Shown: positions 23,461 through 35,610 of the stretch, one piece after another
How positions within the stretch are numbered: position 1 is the stretch's first letter
Layout: every line of letters begins with the position of its first letter
Assembly (NCBI RefSeq): GCF_022682495.2
Contig: NC_071390.1
Location: forward strand, 174,144,715-174,208,714
From: Desmodus rotundus
Lineage: Eukaryota > Chordata > Mammalia > Chiroptera > Phyllostomidae
Length of the DNA: 64,000 bases
Direction: 5' to 3'
Position numbers and translations under genes: made by a program
The notes under the pieces: generated by a model
What the model was told of the DNA's origin: nothing
Seen by the model: the letters and a program-made list of their open reading frames with translations, nothing else
The model's database searches: none

Positions 23461-24599
23461 GACAGGTCCACCCAGCAGAAGGCTGTGGAGGCAAGTACAC
23501 TGAGAAATGCCCCAAGTTGGTGTTATTACATCATTTATCCCTTTAGCACAGATACGAGTATTTATTCCTTTAAAACAAGTGAACAACAGCAGAAATACAA
23601 TGTAGCAACACTGTTTTGCTAGGCTGGTTTTTGTCCTGAATGAGGTGAGGACTTGTCTCGCTTCTGGACACACATGTGGTTGTGACGTGGAGGGGCTGTG
23701 GGCTGAGGCCACGGGGACGAGGACACACCCAGCCACATACTTTCCCCCGGTTCTATCTGCTCTGAGCTGCCTCGGGCTGACCTTGTTTTGAAGCAGCATG
23801 ACCTTCAGTCTGCATGTCCTTATTTCGTGGTTCAGGATTCCAGGGTGGAGGTTGGAGAAATTACACAGATTCCAGACGGGCTTTACTGTCTCTAAAATGC
23901 CACTGACAGGTGGGTAACGCCAACCTTTTTTTTAACTCCCTGTGGGTTGGATAAACATTACTCCTTAGCTAGCAAGAACTTCCCTAAACCAACTTGGAAT
24001 GGAGCTATTTGGCTTGCTTGCTCATGGCCTGACCAGACCAGGGCCTCTTGGTGTTGCTTTTTAAGAGTTTCTAAGAAGGCCCATCTATTTACTCTCTTCC
24101 CAGTGTTCCCTCCCTACTCCCCAGAACTAGTCCCAGCTGCTGAAGTAGAAGCACACTCTTTACTTGGTCACTGTCAAAATCAAATTACCGGGCAAGTAGG
24201 CGCTGACAAGGCCTGTCACTGTACCAGGTTAATTAAAACAAAACAAAACAAAATCAGTAAATGACCCAGTTTCTGCAGCGTGTATCCTGTGTATCACTTT
24301 GGGGCTCACCCCTCCCCCACACAGAGTGCATCAACGTCTCCCAGGGGGATGATGTCCGCTCCCTCTGCCAGCGACAAGGCGATGGGTTGGCAAGATCGGC
24401 TGTTCAGGGCCTGGGATCTGACTGCCATGTGGGCCTCCTGTTGGGGTCACTGTCGGGACCGTTAATCTTCAAATCACGGCTGTGCGCCTTCTTGGGGGCT
24501 GAGTTTTCTTGTCCTGTTTTGTTCAGCCTGGCTCTGAAGATTCCTTCACAGAAATCTGCACTGGGGAAGGACATGCTACGTGAATTATGTCCTCCTGAA
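23461..24599. other. Unassigned, no gene seen
   Basis: Unique sequence with no repeat signature. Frames of 105-150 codons overlap on both strands without recognisable domains. Confidence 0.45.
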
Positions 24600-26000
24600 G
24601 TCACCATCTGGCCAATATTCATCTTGCTTCCCAAAATGCCAGGGATATCCGTGGGCGCAGATGCTGGGCCAGATCATCGCCCACAAGTGACCGCAGTCAT
24701 AAACCAAGTGTAATTAACGCACCTGGTGCCCACTTCACAGTCAGTCCCCACCCTGCACCGGCTCAGCGGCTGGCTTTGCTTTTCATAGTCAGGGTTTGGT
24801 TTTGTTTTCTTCCCTTTGTGGGGTGGGGAGAGAGATTAATTTGCAGCTTGAATCAGCCCCAGCAACTTGGGCAGTAATTAAGTCACCATCACGGGGCTAG
24901 TGAAAATGGGAGTGCTTGTGTGCGTTCAAGAGGCTGCATCACACGCAAACAATGTGGCACTGAGCAGCTTTCTGTGGCTTGAAGAGGCCATTGTCCTGGG
25001 CGTGGAATCCGCCCTATGGCTGGTGCTCGCTGGCTTTGGAAGGCCAGGCTCGGCCACTGGTCTGCTAGTGGTTGTGTGCCCCATGGAAGAAGCGAGGGAT
25101 CCCAAGCTTAGAAAAATACAACATGAAATGTCAAGCAGCCTACCAGGGCTTCTCCAGGAGCAGAATTTCACAGCCTCTTTCCTCTGTTTTCATACTGGTC
25201 CTGCACAGTGGGTGTTAATGTGGGGATGGGGCAGGGAGGGAAGCGCTTGCCTCTGCGGGGTGGAAGCTCCTGGAAGCCATGAACACTTGAAGAGAGGACA
25301 GACTAGTGAGGGTTCACAGCTGGAACATTTCAGAAGGGCTAATGGTGGCGGTGACTGCCGGTCTCCATGGGGTGGGGACTTCACGGGGTGGGGTCTCCAT
25401 GGGGTGGGGTCTCCACAGGCCCCTGCAGGCTCCTCCCATCCCAAGAGCCGTGTGGGGTGTTGAGGTGCAGGAGGCAGGGAGGGGTCTTGATGTGGGGCTT
25501 CAGGGACCCACGGGGGTAGTGACCTGGGCTCCTTTGCAGCGTTCCCACTCTGCACCTGCGGGAATCGTGCTCTCCCAGTGACCTTGCGGTGGGCAGAGCA
25601 GCCGGGAGCTCAGGGCAGCCGTGAGCTTATCCTCCTGTGTCATGTCCCTTCTACACGGAAATAGAAAAATTGCAGGCAGCAATTAAAGGTTTCAAAGGCC
25701 CTCGAGTGTCGTTAGGGGCTTGTCTCTGTCTTTCTCTGAGCTCCACGATGAATGGCTCCCAATTGTCTCCTATCAAATTAAAGCTCTTATCATAGGCTGG
25801 AGCACCCTCTGCTAATTGGCTCCTGCCTAACTAGCTCATCTTTTATTCTGAGACACCTTGTCCTACTGCGTGAGCACCGCCTCCGAAGCCTCCTAATAGC
25901 TAGCTCTCTTCAAATCGATTCCATCCGACACATGTGCATCGGATTTCTACTCCCGAGCCAGGCCCTGATTGACAGGGAGGTGGTTGGGAAAATGAACCTG
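24600..26000. other. Repeat-poor block with homeodomain-type motifs
   Basis: The block holds no transposon that I recognise. Seen directly: taattaac at 24711-24718, gattaattt near 24835, cagtaattaag near 24872, ctaattggc near 25811 and tgattgacag at 25966-25975. The last equals the PBX-MEIS/PREP composite consensus. The longest open frame in the window (187 codons, 24900-25463) lies here but has no recognisable domain and competes with frames on the other strand. Enhancer function is an inference; such motifs also occur by chance. Confidence 0.3.
25361..25409 (+). repeat. G-rich 16-17 bp minisatellite, three units
   Basis: Three adjacent units share the core ggggtgggg preceded by tctccat or cttcac: 25361-25377, 25378-25393 and 25394-25409. 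The repeated G4 runs could fold as a quadruplex on the plus strand. Confidence 0.75.
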
Positions 26001-26029
26001 ATGTCCTAGACATCACAATATAGGGAGGA

Positions 26030-26170
26030 TTTCATAGTGTCTGAGAGAGGAGAAAAGAGTATGAGTTTTGGTCCAGACTCAGGAGCTGAATCATCTTGGG
26101 CCAGTTACTTAAACTCTCCAAACCTCCATTCGGGAAGCTCAGGGGTAGTAAGGCAGAGGTGCTCTAAGAA
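26030..26170 (+). repeat. MIR SINE fragment
   Basis: gagttttggtccagactcag, then tcttgggccagttacttaaa and ctctccaaacctcc follow the MIR order. Confidence 0.6.
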
Positions 26171-27664
26171 TGAAATGAGATTTTTGTCTATCTGCCTATT
26201 GATCTCTCCATATATATTACACACACATACACCCCCCTCAAGAACCATTGTTACTTTCACAGCAGTTCCGATGGGTCATCTATGCCTGGAGAAGTCTGAA
26301 AAGGCTTTGTAAGAGAAGAGAGACGTGAGCCGTGTTTTTCTTCTTGCAGCAGACATGAGAGCAAAGGGAAGCTCTGGTGTTGGACATCCATGTGCAAAAT
26401 CAGGGAGGCAGGGAAGAGGCAGACTGGCTCCCAGAATGGCATGTGCACCTGGAGCCCTGGTTTCCAGGGGGCGGGGGGACAGATCGTGGAAGATGGCCCT
26501 AGACACAAAATTGGTGGCCAGGTCAACACCGGCCAAGGCCCAGCTCCCTCATTTGACAGGCTGCTCCCAGACTGTGCCTCCTCCACATGCTCTGTGTCAT
26601 GTGATTTCTTCTCTCCTTCTCTGTGCAGCTCAGACTCACCTTTTCCATGCTGCCTCACCTGCTTCCACATTCAGTACAGCTCCAGCACCACTTGGGGCTG
26701 GTCAAATGCCATCTGTTACCTTGTCTGTCCCTGGCTTGTCAAATACTCTAGGATGGGAACCTCATAGAGGACTGACCTTGTGACCACATTTCAACTACCC
26801 TGGCATCTGGAGGCAGTTTCCTAAATGCTTCACCAGGAAGACTCTTACTCAGCAGATGGGGAGCAGGGCTGGGAGGCAGACTCAGTGACAGGAGAGCAGC
26901 ACCCAGATAGGGATCTGACACCCTTTTTCCAATGACCTCACATGAGTCATCAGTTCTTTGATCCTATCTTTTGTATCATCAGTACAAGAGCCATCTGTTT
27001 CCAAGGAGGTTCCAAGAAGTAGGGAGGAGGCCCAGGGACTTTGGGAGAAGGGTGCAGCCTAAGGGGAACCTTTATTTCCCTAACTGAGGCTGGGAAAGAG
27101 CCTGTCGAGTTCCTATTGGCTTGTTTGCGCTGAGGGCCAGAGCCCTTGAAGCTGCATACCATTCCTCTCCTTCTCTAGCGAACAGAGCCCCAGATGGGCC
27201 TGCTTTCAGCCACTGGGGTAGGTTGATATCAGACCGTGGGCCCCTGTATCAGGAGGTGGTATGTGCGGTGGTGACTGTCACAGGACCTTCGGAGGATGGA
27301 GCCTGGGCTCAGAGGAATCGAAACCTGCCGTGTCTCATAAGTGACTGATCTCAGATTGAAATGGAAGATTTTCTGACGCCAAGCCCATGCATGCTCTTTC
27401 TACCGCCCCACTCAGTGAGATGTCCATTGTGTAAAAGCACATCGAATCAAGAGCCTTATGGGAACAAATCGTAAAGGCTGGATCGTGCAAGTTTCAAACT
27501 TAAAAACTGTGGGGAGGAGACCACAGAAAACAGGAAGAGGAGAGGTGGTCCCTTGGTGTGGGTGGGAGGGAAGACTTGGTGTAGATTTGGAGGTCTAGCA
27601 TGAAAATCTAGACCACCAGAGAGAGGAAAGCGAGGGGCATTAGAGGAAGGGCATGAGCTGGGTT
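26171..27664. other. Mostly unassigned, possible L2 piece
   Basis: Around 26600-26780 the text (ccatgctgcctcacctgctt, then ccctggcttgtcaaatactc) recalls L2. The rest is unique. The 125-152 codon frames at 26.3-26.8 kb overlap each other and the minus strand and show no domain. Confidence 0.4.
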
Positions 27665-27745
27665 CAAGGTTATGAATCATCGCTCAGTAAACGCTTAGGG
27701 AGCAGCCGCTGAGTGCAGGTACAGGAGCTGTATGGAGCACCAACT
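27665..27745 (-). repeat. L2 LINE 3' end fragment
   Basis: atcgctcagtaaacgcttag and then cagccgctgagtgcaggtac look like a worn reverse L2 terminus. Confidence 0.35.
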
Positions 27746-28263
27746 GTGCACAAAGCAAAACTGGGCTCCCGACTTCAAGAAGAAGGAACCATGTCTTTCC
27801 ATTGTTCTCACTGTGTCTGGAAGGGCACCGGGGCATCATCTATCTGATCCCAGGAAAAAATGTCCCTGCTGGTCATGCCCACATAAGGAGTCTAGCTGGG
27901 GTACAAAACATGCCCTCGCTTTCCCGTTTTACCTGTCCTTCTACGCAGAATCGACCTAGCAGGGCTGCTAGGTGTCTCACCCTCTCTTGGAAATCTCACT
28001 TGTTTCCTCCTCCACAGCTCCTTGTCTTTGCATCCCAAGGGGGCTGCCTCAGACTCTGAGGTTCCCTGACTGCTCTCTTTCTCCAGCCTGGAGCAGTGAT
28101 TTTTGGATCCTTCAATCTTTAGATCCTTCAGATTCTTCACAGAGGAGCATCACTGTGCAAATAGATATCTGTCTTGTGAAGTTCCTCCCTCCTACTGTGT
28201 GACTCCGCCATGCTACTATGCCAACAGAATCCCATCCAATTACTTGGTTAGATTAAAGACCTC
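27746..28263. other. Unassigned, no gene seen
   Basis: Unique C/T-rich sequence. The frames have no recognisable product. Confidence 0.45.
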
Positions 28264-28616
28264 TGTTATGGGCTAAAACAATTCATCTATTGAAGCCTTA
28301 ACCCCCAACGTGATGGTATTTGGAGATGGGGCCTTCCAGCAGTAATTAGTGTTAGAGGAAGTCATGGGGGTGGGGGGGTCCCATGATACACTTAGTGCCC
28401 TTCTAAGAAAAGTAAGAATTAGACCACACTTCCTCCCTCTGCCATGTGAGGACACAGAGAAAGCAGCTGTCTACAAGCCAGGAAGGGAGGTCTCACCAGG
28501 AAGTAAATCTGCTAACACCTTGACATCTTGGGCTTCCAGCCTCCAGAACTCTGAGAAATAAATGTTTGTAGTTTAAGCCACCAATCTGTGGAATTTTGTA
28601 ATAGAAGACAAAGAAC
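28264..28616 (+). repeat. MST/MLT1-type solo LTR (ERVL-MaLR)
   Basis: It opens with tgttatgggctaaaacaatt, then cccccaacgtgatggtattt, ggagatggggccttccagca, gccatgtgaggacacagaga, cttccagcctccagaactct and gagaaataaatgtttgtagt. The order matches MaLR LTRs closely. The 3' end is worn and no direct repeat is visible. Confidence 0.82.
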
Positions 28617-28724
28617 ATAAGAGAGTCTTTTCCCCCAAAGGAAGACAAGAGAAAAGGAGTTAAAAGGTAAGAGACGATCGAAAAATGATAATTCTTGAGA
28701 GGGGCATTGGATAGGAAGACATGG

Positions 28725-28965
28725 GACCGCCCCTTCCATGAAGCCCTCCTTGACCTTTCCAGATTGAATTGACACTGACCACACCTGCCTGCAAGCTTGG
28801 CTGCCACCCTTGCAATTCTGAACGCATCGATCTGTGTGTCTACATCCCTCTCAATCAACTCTATGCTCCTGTGGCTGGACCTTGTGGTATTTGGGTTTGT
28901 TCTCAGCGCACATTGCGGGCACATAGTAGAGCCTCCATCAGGTGCCTGCTGAAGGGCACACATGG
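28725..28965 (+). repeat. L2 LINE 3' region
   Basis: ccatgaagccctccttgacct is a standard L2 phrase. It ends with cattgcgggcacatagtaga. Confidence 0.6.
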
Positions 28966-29019
28966 CGTGAGGCACTGTGGGATAAGTTCCACAGGAATGT
29001 CATTTTAGGACATGGACAC

Positions 29020-29278
29020 CTGTTGTAGCACAGCAGAGCAGGTAAGAGTGTGGGCCCTGGATCAGAATGCCCAGGTCGGAACTCACCCTCTCCCACTTAG
29101 CTACCTAACCATGAGCAAGTTATTGGGTCTTGCTAAGTCTTAGTTTCTAAGACTATGAAATGTAGGTATTAAGCATCCTTACTTCATAAGGTTGTGGTGT
29201 GTATCAGCTGAATTTATCCATGTATATAGTACAAGGCCCATAGAATATGCTCAATAAATACCAGCTATTATTATTTTT
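29020..29278 (+). repeat. MIR SINE, full length
   Basis: Head to tail: gagcaggtaagagtgtgggc, ctctcccacttagctaccta, gagcaagttattgggtcttg, tagtttctaagactatgaaa and catagaatatgctcaataaa. This is the best-preserved MIR of the window. Confidence 0.82.
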
Positions 29279-29384
29279 CTAGAAGGCAGAGGGAAGGGAG
29301 AATGTTTTGTGTTCTGATCAGGGATTTGGAGGAGGACACTGGTCTCGAACTCGCCTTAGAGGATGGGGGTCCATAGTATTGAGT

Positions 29385-29585
29385 ATGTGGTCTGTGCTGG
29401 CATCTGACATATGTTTGCTTATTTCATTCTTAGCACAAGTCTTCAGGGAAGGGGTTATTATCTCCTTGGTAAAGATGAGCACAATGAAGCTCAGGGAAAT
29501 TGTGCAAACCTGCCCAAGGTCACATAGCTAATAAATCACAGAGTGTGGGCTTGAACTCAAGTTTATCCGACTTCAGAGTAAGGCA
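29385..29585 (-). repeat. MIR SINE
   Basis: The reverse core is clear: gcccaaggtcacatagctaa, preceded by gatgagcacaatgaagctca and followed by gggcttgaactcaagtttat. Confidence 0.75.
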
Positions 29586-30544
29586 GGCATTATAGGCACA
29601 GACAAAGCCCAAGGTCATTCAGACTCTGGCTCCAAGAGAAGGCTCCTGTAAAGGCAGAAGGACAGATGAGGGAAAGAAAAGGCAGGCAGGGCTGGGGGTG
29701 GGGGACTTCTCCAATGTCAGGCCAAGGAACTTGGACTTGTTCCCATGAAAATGAGAATGCCATTCCAGCAGTGGGTACAGGGAAGAAAGCTAATGCAAGG
29801 TGTGGAAAGAGATCTAGATTGTATTCTAGCTCCTTGTCACTCATAGGTGAAGATCTTAGCAGTACCATATCCACAGGAGCAGGGGTGACAAAGAGAAGCT
29901 TGGTGCTGGCCACTCTTTCCCTGTGTGTTCCAGAAATGCCCATCTTTTGTCTTGTATCCGCTGCTACTGTTTGTCGGATTTCCAACTCAAATTTCAGCAT
30001 CTGGAGGCCCTGCAAACAGCCGCCAGCACTGCTTGGGAGGGAAACGACACCCAGGAGAACCCCGTGAAAGAAGCTACTGATTCCCAAGAGCCCTCTTAGT
30101 GGCAGGATGCTGCTGGGCGAGGGGGCTCCAGTCCCAAGAGGCTGTGTCCTGGGACATGGAGTAGCTCTCCCAGTGTTGCAATTACTCAGCGATGCAACCT
30201 CGTCTCACCTCTCAGGATTTTAATTTTAGTCTGTAAAACTGGGAAAACAAAGTGTCATCTGCTCTCGCTGTTCTGATGTTACCAAGTGAGCAAACTGTGA
30301 AAAGACCGAAATCATCCTCCAAGCCCTGAATTTGCCCTCCTGATAACTCTCTTCCTCCTGCCCCCACGCCAGGGTACAATTAAGTTCAATTCCAGAAACA
30401 TGAGTAAGGCACCATAGCAGGCCCCGGGCGTGTAGAAGTGAGTGAGAAAAGCCCATCCCTAAATATTTCCCTTGTTCACAGAGGAATCCCAGATGTGGGC
30501 CACCTGACAGCCTCTGAGATTCCTCCCAGCACTGGTGACGCCTC
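29586..30544. other. Unassigned, no gene seen
   Basis: Unique sequence. Frames of 165 codons (minus, 29590-30087) and 133 codons (plus, 29666-30067) face each other over the same DNA and neither shows a domain. Confidence 0.45.
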
Positions 30545-30705
30545 CATGTGCAAGGCACTGGCTCATTTCCTTACCTGTGTTATTTTACTGAATCTTTAAA
30601 AATCTTGTGTCAGAGATTTTCAAAGCCAAGCTCATCAAGAGAAATACGCCCGAGGTCACCCAGCTTGCTGAGTGGCACAGTCAGAATTCTAACCATGGCC
30701 CCAGC
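30545..30705 (-). repeat. MIR SINE fragment
   Basis: caaggcactggctcatttcc, then cccgaggtcacccagcttgc and cagtcagaattctaacc match reverse MIR. Confidence 0.6.
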
Positions 30706-30839
30706 TTTCTTCTGCTAACTAGCCTTACAATGAGCAAATATCCTTCTCTCACACCTGCCTCCCACTCCCCATTCATGTGGCAGCTCTATTTCAGACCCCC
30801 ACCATTTCTTCCAGAGATGAGTTAAATAACCATGGTCTC

Positions 30840-31225
30840 CCTCGCTACTTTCCACCCCATTTTTCCTATGGCCACCGGAGTAAATCTTCTTGAATACAAA
30901 TAAAATTGTGTCACCTCTGCTTAAAACCCTAAATTGCTTCTTTTGTCCACAAGATAAGATCTAACGTCCTTGACGTGCCATGCGAAGCCCTTTCTGATCT
31001 CACCTTTGCAAACCCCTCTCAGTGGCCCCCTGGACACTCTAGCCAAGCAAACAGGACCACAGCTATGGCCCCACCCATCCTGCCTTCCTTGGGTTTCTCT
31101 GTTGGAATTCCACTCTTCTCTTCGTCTATCAAGGCAAACTAGATAGAGGGTTTCCTCTTACAGAAAGCCTCTCTGAGCCATCATATGCCCAGTTAACCCA
31201 TCTACCCCTTGGACTGCCTACTGCA
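30840..31225 (+). repeat. L2 LINE, end of ORF2 region and 3' UTR
   Basis: aaaattgtgtcacctctgct, then cacaagataagatctaacgt and gcgaagccctttctgatctc correspond to the last codons of L2. Then acagaaagcctctctgagcc marks the 3' UTR. No frame is open. Confidence 0.55.
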
Positions 31226-31916
31226 CTTCTATTATGAGGAAATTAATCTGATGAGCAATGATGACCCTAAAACGAGGTGGGACAAGGAGACAAGCATTTA
31301 CCTCTCTACACTTGGCTGTGTCCTAGAAGAGGTGGTATTCAAGCTGGATTCTGAAGAAAGAACTAGATGCATTTAGCTCCCTTTGCCCCAAATTCTCAGC
31401 TGTCACCAAGGAGAGTGTCAATATTGAAGCCTGTCAAGTAGGAAGAAGATGAAGTCCCTTAAATAAACCATGGATGGTGGTGTCTTTTGTTCTCCAGGTT
31501 GAGCTGCTGGCTGGTGGCTAGTCTGGAAATGAGCCAGGTGTCCCTCAGCACTTTGACATTTTAAGAGATCTAGTGCAAGTAGCAAGGCTGGGTGACTCTG
31601 ATAGTTACTAAGACTCACTCCCTCCGGAAATATCAAGTTCCAGCCCTCATGGACGGGTCTGTGGACTGTGGATATTATCATTTTGCTGACTAGGGATGTC
31701 TTTTGTTGCCATTAGAAAACAAACACCAACCTTTGCCTTGAGTAGCCATGGGACTCATAAAACAATGTTATCTGGGGTACATTTGCTGGGCAACCAGAAG
31801 CATCTCCCTTGAGCCCTGACTTGGCCAGTCAGAGGAAAGGAAAAGAAAGAAGCAATCATTAACATTATCATCATCTTCTGCGTCTTCATCACCACATTCT
31901 GGATCTTCTCTAAACA
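31226..31916. other. Unassigned, no gene seen
   Basis: A worn repeat may extend to about 31360 (cctagaagaggtggtattcaa). The remainder is unique. Confidence 0.4.
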
Positions 31917-34900
31917 TGTTATTAAATTTACTGGGGTGACATTGGTTAATAAAATTGCACTGGTTTCAAGTGTACAATTCTATAGTACGTTATCTGTACA
32001 CTATATTATCTGTATACAGTATACCGTGTGTTCGTCATCCAGAGTCAAGTCTTGTTTCCTTACCGTGTATCCCCCTTTACCCTTTTCTATCCGCTTCCCT
32101 CACCCCCTTTCCCTCTGGTAATCACCAACCGCCATACTGTTGTCTGTGTGTGAGTTTGAGGGGTTTTGGGGTTTTTTTTTGCTTAATCCCTTTACAATTT
32201 CCACCCAGCTCTCTAACCCTACCTCACTTCTGACAGCTGTCAGTCTTGTTTCTGTATCTTTGAGTCTGTTTCTATTTTGTTTGTTAGTTTATTGTGTTTA
32301 CTAGATTCCACATATAAGTGAAGTCATGTTATTTGTCATCCTCTGACTGGCTTATGTCACTTAGCATAATACTCTCCAGGCTCATGCATGCTGTTACAAA
32401 AGGTAAGCTGTCCCTCTCTTTGACAGCATCCCATTGTGTAAATGCACCATAGTTGTTTTCATCCATGCCTCTACTGATGGGCACTTGAGCCATGTCCAAA
32501 TCTTGGCTATTGTAAGTAATGCTGCAATGAACACAAGAATGCATATATTCTTTTGAATTGCGTTTCAGCTTTTTTTCAGATATATTCCCAGAAGTGGAAT
32601 TGCTGTGTCACAGCAGTTCCATTTTTAATTTTTTGAGGTAACTGGACACTGCTCTCCACAGTGGCTGCACCAATCTGCATTCCCACCAACGGTGCACAAG
32701 TGTTCCCTTTCTCCACGTCCTCACCAACACCGTTTGTTGATTTATTGATAGCCCTTCTGACAGATGTGAGGTGTTATCTCACTGTGGTTTTAATTTGCAT
32801 TTCTCTGATGCTAGTGTTGCTCAGTAGTTTTTCAAATGTCTGTTGGCCTTCTGCATGTCCTCTTTGGAGGAGAAGCATCTGTTCAGGTCTTATGCCCATT
32901 TTTTAATTAGACTTTTTTGGTGTTGAGTTGTAGAATTCTTTATAAATTTTGGATATTAACCTCTTATCAGATGTATCATTGGAGAATATGTTCTCCCATT
33001 CATATTATGGGTTGTCTTTTCATTTTGTTGAAGGTTTCCTTTGCTGTGCAGAATAATTTTAGTTTGATGTAGTCCCATATGTTTATTTTTCTTTTGTTTT
33101 CTTTTCCTGAGGAGATATATCAGACAAAATAGTGCTATGACACATGTCCAAGACTTTATGGCCTACATATTCTTCTAAGATTTTTATGGTTTTGTGTTTT
33201 ACATTTAACTCTTTAATTCACTTTGAGTTTATTCTTTTGCATGGTGTAAGAAGGTGGTCTAGTTTCACTTTTTTGCATGTATTTGTCCAACTTTCCCAAC
33301 ACCATTTGTTGAAGAGACTATTTTTTACCCCATTGTATATTTTTGCCTCCTTTGTTGAATATTAATTGACCATAAAAGTGTGGGTTTATTTCTGGGCTCT
33401 CTCTTCTGTTCTATTGATCTATATGTCTGTTTTTATGCCAGTACCATACTATTTTGATGACTATGGCCTGGTAGTATAGTTTGATATCAGGTAGTGTGGT
33501 TCCTCCAGCTCTGTTCTTCTTTCTCACAACTACTATGGCTATTCAGGGTGTTTTATGCTTTCATATACATTTTTGGAATATTTGTTCTAGTTCTGTGAAA
33601 TATGCCATTGGTATCTTGATAGGACTTGTGTTGAATCTATAGATTTATTTGGGTAGTATGGACATTTTAATGATGTTAATATTGCCTATCCATGAACATG
33701 TTATATGCTCCCACTTATTTGTGTCTTCTTCAATTTCTTTCTTCAATGTGTTATAATTTTATGAGTACAGGTCTTTACTAAGACCTATACCCTTGATTAC
33801 ATTTATTTCTAGGTATTTTATTTTTCTTGATGCAACTGTAAATGGGATTGTTTTCTTAGTTTCTCTTTCTGATAGTTCATTATTATTGATTTATAAAAAT
33901 GCAACTGATATCTGTATATTTATTTTGTATCCTGCTATTTTACTGAATTCATTTATCAGTTTTAGCAATTGTTTGGTAGAATCTTTAGGGTTCTCTATAT
34001 ACAGTATCTCATCATCTGCAAATAGTGAGTTTTACTTCTTCCTTTCCAATTTGGATGTCTTGTACTTCTTTTCTGATTGCTGTGGCTAGGGCCTCCAGTA
34101 CTATGCTGAATAAGAGTGGTGAAAGGGGACGGACATCCCTGTCTTGTTCCTGTTCTTAAGGAAAATGCTTTTAGTTCTTGCCCATTGAGTATGCTGTTGG
34201 CTATGTCTTTGTTATATATGACTTTTATTATGTTGAAGTATATTCTCTCTATTCCCACTTTGCTGAGAGTTTTTAAAAAATGATAAATGGCTCCTGAATT
34301 TTATCAAATGATTTTTCAGCATCTGCTGACATGATCATGTGATTTTTATCCTTCATTTTGTTTCTGTGGTGTATCACATGTATTGATTTGCAGATATTGT
34401 AGCAACCTTATAGCCCAAGAGTAAATCCCTCTTGATATTGGTGTATGATCTTTTTAATGTATTGCTAGATCAGTGTGTTAATATTTTGTTGAGGATTTTA
34501 GCATCTGTGTTCATCAGGGGTATTAGTCTTTAATTTTTTTTCTTTGTAGTATGTTTATCAGATATCTGAATTAGGATAATGCTGGCCTCATAGAATGACC
34601 TTGGAAGGCTTCCCTCCTCTTCCATTTTTGGAATAGTTTGAGAAGGAGAGGCATTAGTTCCTCCTTGAATGTTTGGTAAAATTCATCTGTGAAGCCATCC
34701 AGTCCTGAACTTTGGTTTGTTAGGAGTGTTTGAATACTGCTTCAATTTCATTTGTTGTAATTGATCTATTCAGATTTTTTTATTTTTCCTGATTCAGTTT
34801 TTGGAAGATTGTCTATTTCTAGGAGTTTACCCATTTTGTTCAGATTGTCCAATTTGTTGGCATATAGTTATTTATAATATTTTCTTATAATCCTTTGTAT

Positions 34901-34965
34901 TTCTGTGGAGCCAGTTGTTACTTCTCCTGTTTCATTTCTAGTTTTTATATTTTCTGTGTCTTCTG
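31917..34965 (-). mobile_element. 5'-truncated L1 LINE
   Basis: A 3-kb antisense L1. From the right: the reverse-transcriptase part of ORF2, its C-terminal part (minus strand of 32330-33990, e.g. tgcaatgaacacaagaatgc on the plus strand) and the 3' UTR, whose last bases (complement of 31917-31950) match the L1 tail at 48375-48405. The 5' region, ORF1 and the endonuclease part are absent, as expected of incomplete reverse transcription. No open ORF2 remains. Confidence 0.88.
33995..34258 (-). pseudogene. L1 ORF2 reverse-transcriptase relic, frameshifted
   Basis: An 88-codon frame keeps the reverse-transcriptase core: the ILNGQ segment and RTGTRQGCP (encoded near 34130-34157). The catalytic FADD codons are still in the DNA at about 34011-34023 but in another frame, so a frameshift separates the two motifs. 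Stops flank the frame on both sides. In an intact L1 this enzyme copies its own RNA onto nicked chromosomal DNA. This copy is dead. Confidence 0.85.
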
Positions 34966-35394
34966 AGAGCCTCTGTAAGATGACTGAGAACCCTCTCCAA
35001 TCTAAGTGCCAGCATGCCGAGTGGGGACATCCTTATTCCCAGGAAGATAATTCTCTATTTCCACAGTTCATATTTTATTACTATTCAACCCATATTTTTT
35101 ATTCCATTTTTTAAGTTTCCACCACATATCTCCGACTCCAACCCCTTAATCTTAGTCCAAATGAACTCTTATGTTGTTGTATTTTATGCGTTTTAAGCAT
35201 GCATAGTCTATAATTGTATCTTTTGCCCCTAAACACATCTTATTTTAAGACTTACATTTTTAAGGTCAGCCATTCTATTCTCTCCTTTTATTTAAAGTGC
35301 TTCTGCTCCTATTAGAATGTGGGTCTTGCTGGAAGGGTTATTAATTCCCTGCTGCTGAGGGTGGATTAGGCCATCTGTCATGGATGCTCACCTG
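34966..35394. other. Unassigned, no gene seen
   Basis: T-rich sequence next to the L1 truncation point. No named repeat or exon. Confidence 0.45.
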
Positions 35395-35610
35395 ATAATG
35401 ATAATGTTAACAACAACTACCGCTTATGATGGGCTTGGTGCTAGCTGAGCATTGGATAGTACTCCTGACCTGAATTCATTCATTGTTGCATTGACCTTGG
35501 TTTTACTCTTGTTCCCAACTTTCAGGTGTGGGTACGAGGCTCAGACATGTCACAGGTGCTCTGTGACATGTTGAAGGTCAGATAATGAGCGGCAGAAACT
35601 GCCTGCCTCC
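35395..35610 (-). repeat. MIR SINE, diverged
   Basis: The reverse order is kept: acaacaactaccgcttatga, then gttcccaactttcaggtgtg and gttgaaggtcagataatgag. Confidence 0.5.

Noticed and set aside
24261..24713. 150-codon plus-strand frame
   Set aside because: No domain, and overlapping frames on both strands.
24900..25463. 187-codon open frame, the longest in the window
   Set aside because: No domain or family that I recognise, no splice or promoter context, and frames on the opposite strand overlap it. The composition is G/C-moderate, where stops are rarer by chance.
29590..30087. 165-codon minus-strand frame with a 133-codon plus-strand frame opposite
   Set aside because: Mutually overlapping frames without recognised motifs. 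Neither shows evidence of being an exon.
31955..34089. Hydrophobic plus-strand frames resembling membrane proteins
   Set aside because: Antisense translation of L1 3' UTR and ORF2, which always yields F/L/S/I-rich frames.
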